Assembly: GCA_030152125.1 (NCBI GenBank) | Contig: JASLIR010000103.1 | Span: forward strand, 1-8,641 | From: Alkanindiges sp. | Lineage (GTDB): Bacteria > Pseudomonadota > Gammaproteobacteria > Pseudomonadales > Moraxellaceae | DNA: 8,641 bases | Direction: 5' to 3' | Shown: positions 6,463-8,641 of the stretch, one piece after another | Layout: each line of letters opens with the position of its first letter | How positions within the stretch are numbered: the first letter of the stretch is position 1 | The notes under the pieces: model-generated | The model's database searches: none | What the model saw: only the letters and a program-made list of their open reading frames with translations | Told to the model about the DNA's origin: nothing | Translations under genes and position numbers: made by a program

Positions 6463-7700
6463 CGCAGGTTCATCCGGTAATTGTTGTTGGTGGCGGGCTA
6501 GTGGGCGGCTTATGTGCCTTGCTGTTTGCCAAAGCTGGCGTACAGCCGCTGGTGCTGGATGCTGCCCCCGAGCTGGATGCTGCCATTCTGGCACAGCGTG
6601 ACCCACGGGTACTGGCTTTAAGCCCGGCTACCATTAACCTGTTACAGCATGCCGGGGTATGGCGGCACATTCAGCGCAAGGCTGATTATGTGGGCATGCA
6701 GGTATGGGCGCGGGATGGCTATGGGCAACTGGATTTTGGTGTAGTGGATGCAGCACAGCAGGGTGCACTACAGCCTGAGATGATGGGCAGCATGGTAGAG
6801 CCCAGCGTACTGGGGTTGGGTATTCAGGCGCAACTGCAACAGCAGTTGGGCGAACACTACCGTAGCAGGGTGAAGGTGAAGCGCATAGAGCGTTATAGCG
6901 ATTACTGGCAAGTGACACTGGAAGATGGCAGCCAGCTTAATACCAGCCTGCTGGTAGGGGCGGATGGTGCCAACTCCTTTGTACGCCAGTCGGCAGGTAT
7001 TGGCTGCGATGAGCTGGACTACCAGCAAATTGCCATCAGTTGTGCTATCCGTACCGAATTGCCACACCAGCAGGTAGCACGGCAGGTATTTTTACCTACC
7101 GGGCCATTGGCATTTTTACCGATGGTAGACCTGGATGACAGTGAGTCCGGCCACTGGCAATCGGTGGTATGGACGTTGCCGGAACAGGATGCACTGGAAC
7201 TGGCAGCTTTAAGTGATGCGGATTTTCTCATCGCCATTCACCGCGCCAGTGGCCATATGCTGGGCAATGTTCAGCAGGTGGTATCGCGTGCCAAATTCCC
7301 CTTAAAAGCCAGGCAGGCGCAGCGTTACGTAGAACCACATCTGGCTTTAATTGGTGATGCAGCACATGTGGTACACCCGATGGCAGGCCAGGGGGTGAAC
7401 CTGGGTTGTCTGGATGCCGCTTTGCTGGTGGATAGCGTGATGCAGGATGCCAACCGCGGTTTATGGGCCAGCTGGCAAAGCCTGAACCGTTATGAGGTGG
7501 CACGGCGTGCCGATAACAGTGCCATGATGCATGGTTTATCCATGCTGGGCTGGTTGCAAAGCAGTACCTTGCGTCCCTTGCAGTGGTTAAAAAATGAGGG
7601 CATGTATCAGGTGGGGCGCAGGCCGGTTTTATTACAATGGTTCAACGAACAGGCCAGCGGACGTAAGTCACTGAAACATACCAGATATGCATTCAGCTAA
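6459..7700 (+). CDS. ubiI: Ubiquinone biosynthesis FAD hydroxylase, UbiI/VisC type
   Basis: Second FAD monooxygenase of the UbiH/UbiF/UbiI family, most likely hydroxylating the ring at C5 (UbiI) or a related position. The 413 residues show GGGLVG (11-16), DPRVLALSPATINLL (48-62), the VVGADGANSFVRQ-like GADGANSFVRQSAG (167-180), EXPHxxVARQVF (200-211, here ELPHQQVARQVF), FLPTGPLAFLP (211-221) and GDAAHVVHPMAGQGVNLG (299-316). The GD pair of the FAD site is intact, unlike GN in UbiH. It starts at ATG 6459, overlapping the ubiH stop (ATGA), so the two are translationally coupled. A GGGA about 9 bases before may help initiation. The substrate position (C5 versus C6 hydroxylation) cannot be set from sequence alone, so the symbol is tentative. 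Nothing resembling a terminator follows before 7750. Confidence 0.9.
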   Translation: MTQVHPVIVVGGGLVGGLCALLFAKAGVQPLVLDAAPELDAAILAQRDPRVLALSPATINLLQHAGVWRHIQRKADYVGMQVWARDGYGQLDFGVVDAAQQGALQPEMMGSMVEPSVLGLGIQAQLQQQLGEHYRSRVKVKRIERYSDYWQVTLEDGSQLNTSLLVGADGANSFVRQSAGIGCDELDYQQIAISCAIRTELPHQQVARQVFLPTGPLAFLPMVDLDDSESGHWQSVVWTLPEQDALELAALSDADFLIAIHRASGHMLGNVQQVVSRAKFPLKARQAQRYVEPHLALIGDAAHVVHPMAGQGVNLGCLDAALLVDSVMQDANRGLWASWQSLNRYEVARRADNSAMMHGLSMLGWLQSSTLRPLQWLKNEGMYQVGRRPVLLQWFNEQASGRKSLKHTRYAFS

Positions 7701-7757
7701 AAAGCGTACAACTTTGTTAAAAACCTGACTTTAGATACACATAAGCCACTAGCGTAA

Positions 7758-7773
7758 TGGCACAGAGCTTGGT
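7758..7773 (+). promoter_or_regulatory. Candidate sigma-54 (RpoN) -24/-12 promoter
   Basis: TGGCACAGAGCTTGGT fits the TGGCAC-N5-TTGC(A/T) layout with exact GG to -12 spacing, including the whole -24 element. The -12 dinucleotide is GG rather than GC, which is a serious mismatch. It would start a transcript near 7784, about 115 bases before the SutA-like ATG. This site was found by eye; no upstream enhancer was identified. Confidence 0.35.
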
Positions 7774-7795
7774 AGAGTTAGCGCAAATAAAGCAG

Positions 7796-7820
7796 CTCAA
7801 ACACCTGAATAGAATTTGAG
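7796..7820 (+). other. Stem-loop in the leader of the SutA-like gene
   Basis: CTCAAA (7796-7801) can pair with TTTGAG (7815-7820) around a 13-base loop, and a second small stem GTGT/ACAC (7836-7839 with 7848-7851) follows. Both fall between the candidate sigma-54 start and the Shine-Dalgarno. Stems this short have low individual significance. Confidence 0.25.
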
Positions 7821-7886
7821 TCCGCGACGTGGGATGTGTCTCTTGTTACACCTGCGCGCAGTGCTTTGGACAAGCCAAAACGTAGT

Positions 7887-7891
7887 AGGGG
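7887..7891 (+). promoter_or_regulatory. Ribosome binding site fixing the SutA-like start at 7899
   Basis: AGGGG lies 7 bases before ATG 7899. The in-frame GTG at 7836 (21 codons upstream) has no such site, so the 96-residue product is preferred to a 117-residue one. Confidence 0.75.
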
Positions 7892-7898
7892 TACGGTG

Positions 7899-8189
7899 AT
7901 GAGTATAGATCACGAAGACGATTATGAAGGAACCACTGACGATTCAGCCGATACCGGCGAGGTTGATGAGGCTGAAGCCGTTGCTGCCGAAAAAGGTGGT
8001 GCGGATGATGGTGAAGGCGGTGGCGGTGGTGGCGGTAGCCTAAGCGATGCTGACCTGGCCGAAGCGGAAAGCCTGACGGTAACTGCCAAGCAGTCTATCC
8101 GCGATCAGTTGGAAGCGGAGCTGGAGCGTTTTCTGGCACAGGGTGGCCGTATTACCGAAGTACCACCAGACGATAACGCACACGAATAA
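7899..8189 (+). CDS. sutA: SutA-like RNA polymerase-binding regulator
   Basis: Small acidic protein resembling SutA of Pseudomonas aeruginosa, which binds RNA polymerase and promotes transcription in slow growth and survival. The start chosen (ATG 7899) gives 96 residues. The first half is disordered and rich in D/E (1-39), then a Gly7 run (40-46), then SLSDADLAEAESLTVTAKQ (47-65) and the predicted helix region with the family-like SIRDQLEAELERFLAQGG (66-83) and RITEVPPDD (84-92). P. aeruginosa SutA, about 105 residues, has AKQ and a GGKVQEIEP motif in the same places, but carries a longer C-terminal tail; here the tail is only DNAHE. The Gly-rich linker is unusual. It follows ubiI after a 198-base gap with its own RBS and a candidate sigma-54 site, and has its own terminator, so it is probably monocistronic. 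Conservation over the core is clear; identity of function is inferred. Confidence 0.75.
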   Translation: MSIDHEDDYEGTTDDSADTGEVDEAEAVAAEKGGADDGEGGGGGGGSLSDADLAEAESLTVTAKQSIRDQLEAELERFLAQGGRITEVPPDDNAHE

Positions 8190-8216
8190 ACTATACAGGC
8201 TTATACGTATAGCTAT

Positions 8217-8247
8217 AGATGTCTGTATGAAGACAGACATCTTTTTT
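8217..8247 (+). terminator. Terminator of the SutA-like gene
   Basis: A perfect 10-bp stem AGATGTCTGT (8217-8226) with 8233-8242 and a 6-base loop is followed by a further T-run to 8247. It lies 27 bases after the stop codon and points in the plus direction. Confidence 0.9.
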
Positions 8248-8307
8248 ATCATAGCGATTACGGGCAGATATTAGGCTTGTCATATTACGGTATTGCGATT
8301 TTACTCC

Positions 8308-8334
8308 CCAGTGTTTTTTACACTGGTTTTTTTT
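8308..8334 (+). terminator. Second plus-strand terminator, with no gene before it
   Basis: Stem CCAGTGT (8308-8314) pairs with ACACTGG (8320-8326) around five T, followed by eight T (8327-8334). It is a strong intrinsic terminator facing plus. It may be a fail-safe for the SutA-like transcript or the 3' end of an unannotated small RNA starting in 8190-8307. Confidence 0.85.
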
Positions 8335-8362
8335 GCCTGTACAAAACCTTAGCTATATGCTC

Positions 8363-8376
8363 AGGGCTGTCGCCCT
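8363..8376. other. Small GC-rich hairpin
   Basis: AGGGC (8363-8367), TGTC, GCCCT (8372-8376): a 5-bp stem in a stretch where the surrounding sequence is AT-rich. It may be part of a degenerate intergenic repeat with the hairpin at 8441-8456. Confidence 0.5.
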
Positions 8377-8440
8377 CGAACTCCCAATAACGCATACAAA
8401 TATTGGTATTTTATAGATTAAAACAATAAGTTGGCGTATA

Positions 8441-8456
8441 TGGGGCGAAGCCTCCA
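8441..8456. other. Second small GC-rich hairpin with alternative pairing
   Basis: TGGGGC (8441-8446), loop GAA, GCC(T)CCA (8450-8456) pairs with one bulged T. The left arm with A8440 can instead pair with GCCCAT at 8459-8464, with one bulged G, so two mutually exclusive stems are possible. Confidence 0.45.
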
Positions 8457-8512
8457 AAGCCCATCAAAAGCGAAGACGATTTTTGCTGTGGTTCTACTAT
8501 AGCTATAGCCAT

Positions 8513-8541
8513 AAAAAAAACCACGCCGAAGCGTGGTTTTT
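8513..8541 (-). terminator. Terminator of secB
   Basis: On the minus strand a stem ACCACGC/GCGTGGT closed by a TTCG tetraloop with C-G closing pair (8516-8526 with 8531-8541 including A/T pairs) is followed by eight T (complement of 8513-8520). The cUUCGg loop is exceptionally stable. It begins 18 bases after the secB stop. A five-T run on the plus side allows some bidirectional action. Confidence 0.9.
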
Positions 8542-8559
8542 CACCCTGCTAAACGCGGA

Positions 8560-8641
8560 TTAGGCGTTACCGGCAGTAGCAGCTTGTGCTTCCTGTTGCA
8601 GGCGGGTCATGTTTTCAGCAAAAGCGGCATCAAAATTGATA
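8560..8641 (-). CDS. secB: Protein-export chaperone SecB, C-terminal fragment
   Basis: Only the last 26 residues lie in the window. They begin INFDAAFAENMTRLQQEAQA, which matches the C-terminal end of SecB, where a (P)xNFDAL/xF segment is followed by a polar, Gln/Ala-rich helix and tail (E. coli has VNFDALFMNYLQQQAG). SecB is a cytosolic tetrameric chaperone that delivers preproteins to SecA. The stop is TAA at 8560-8562 and the gene runs off the right edge. The identification rests on a short segment but the motif is characteristic. Confidence 0.75.
   Translation of the reverse strand, partial: INFDAAFAENMTRLQQEAQAATAGNA

Larger units (their letters stand above)
8208..8508. repeat. Self-complementary TATAGCTATAG repeated
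   Basis: The 11-mer TATAGCTATAG occurs at 8208-8218 and again at 8498-8508, and a related AGCTATA is at 8351-8357. TATAGCTATA is its own reverse complement. The copies flank the gene-free interval; it could be a protein-binding site or chance in AT-rich DNA. Confidence 0.4.
8190..8559. other. Gene-free interval between the SutA-like gene and secB
   Basis: About 370 bases without a credible coding frame on either strand. Contents in order: the SutA-like terminator (8217-8247), a 60-base stretch with nothing recognised, a second plus-strand terminator (8308-8334), an AT-rich segment holding two short GC-rich hairpins (8363-8376 and 8441-8456), and the secB terminator (8513-8541). Confidence 0.7.

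Noticed and set aside
7751..7835. tRNA-like wording (GGCACAGAGCTTGGTAGAG and TTTGAGTCC) resembling a D-arm and T-arm.
   Set aside because: No acceptor stem, anticodon stem or consistent spacing can be built; the first part is better explained as a sigma-54-like site.
7836..7898. GTG 7836 as the start of the SutA-like gene (21 extra residues).
   Set aside because: No Shine-Dalgarno precedes it, while AGGGG sits ideally before ATG 7899; the extra residues are basic and unlike the acidic SutA N-tail.
1..8641. CRISPR array, insertion sequence, phage or toxin-antitoxin system.
   Set aside because: No spaced direct repeats, transposase motifs, terminal inverted repeats or toxin-like small gene pairs were seen; the genes are conserved chromosomal ones.

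Overview
The window reads as chromosomal DNA from a gammaproteobacterium, most likely of the Pseudomonadales/Cellvibrionales side. This is inferred from gene content: rnfH, a TIGR02449/ZapB-like gene coupled to zapA, ygfB, pepP, ubiH and a ubiI-type gene in series, a SutA-like starvation regulator and secB. No plasmid, phage, transposon, CRISPR or rRNA/tRNA signal was found. Most genes are conserved housekeeping genes, so novelty is concentrated in a few spots.

Layout from left to right. (1) A multi-pass membrane protein on +, open at its 5' end, resembling a divergent neurotransmitter:sodium symporter; it is closed by a strong hairpin terminator. (2) rnfH on +, directly behind that terminator. 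(3) A small membrane-anchored FxLYD-type protein on +, whose reading frame is broken by an apparent -1 shift at a GGGG run. (4) A bidirectional terminator separating these from a convergent minus-strand pair, zapA and a long coiled-coil ZapB-like gene; their stop and start codons overlap and a good sigma-70 promoter precedes them. (5) A divergent plus-strand run ygfB, pepP, ubiH, ubiI-like. The last two overlap by ATGA and encode paired FAD monooxygenases of ubiquinone biosynthesis. (6) A roughly 200-base leader with a near-consensus sigma-54 site in front of a short acidic SutA-like gene. (7) A gene-free stretch of about 370 bases holding two plus-strand terminators, structured GC-rich hairpins and the terminator of secB. 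(8) The 3' end of secB on the minus strand, cut by the window edge.

The genes cover cell division (ZapA and its coiled-coil partner), proline-specific peptide turnover (PepP), aerobic quinone synthesis (UbiH/UbiI), protein export (SecB) and slow-growth transcription (SutA-like). The points most worth checking are the broken FxLYD gene, the possible sigma-54 control and long leader of the SutA-like gene, the second terminator with no gene before it near 8308-8334, and the enlarged ZapB-like protein.
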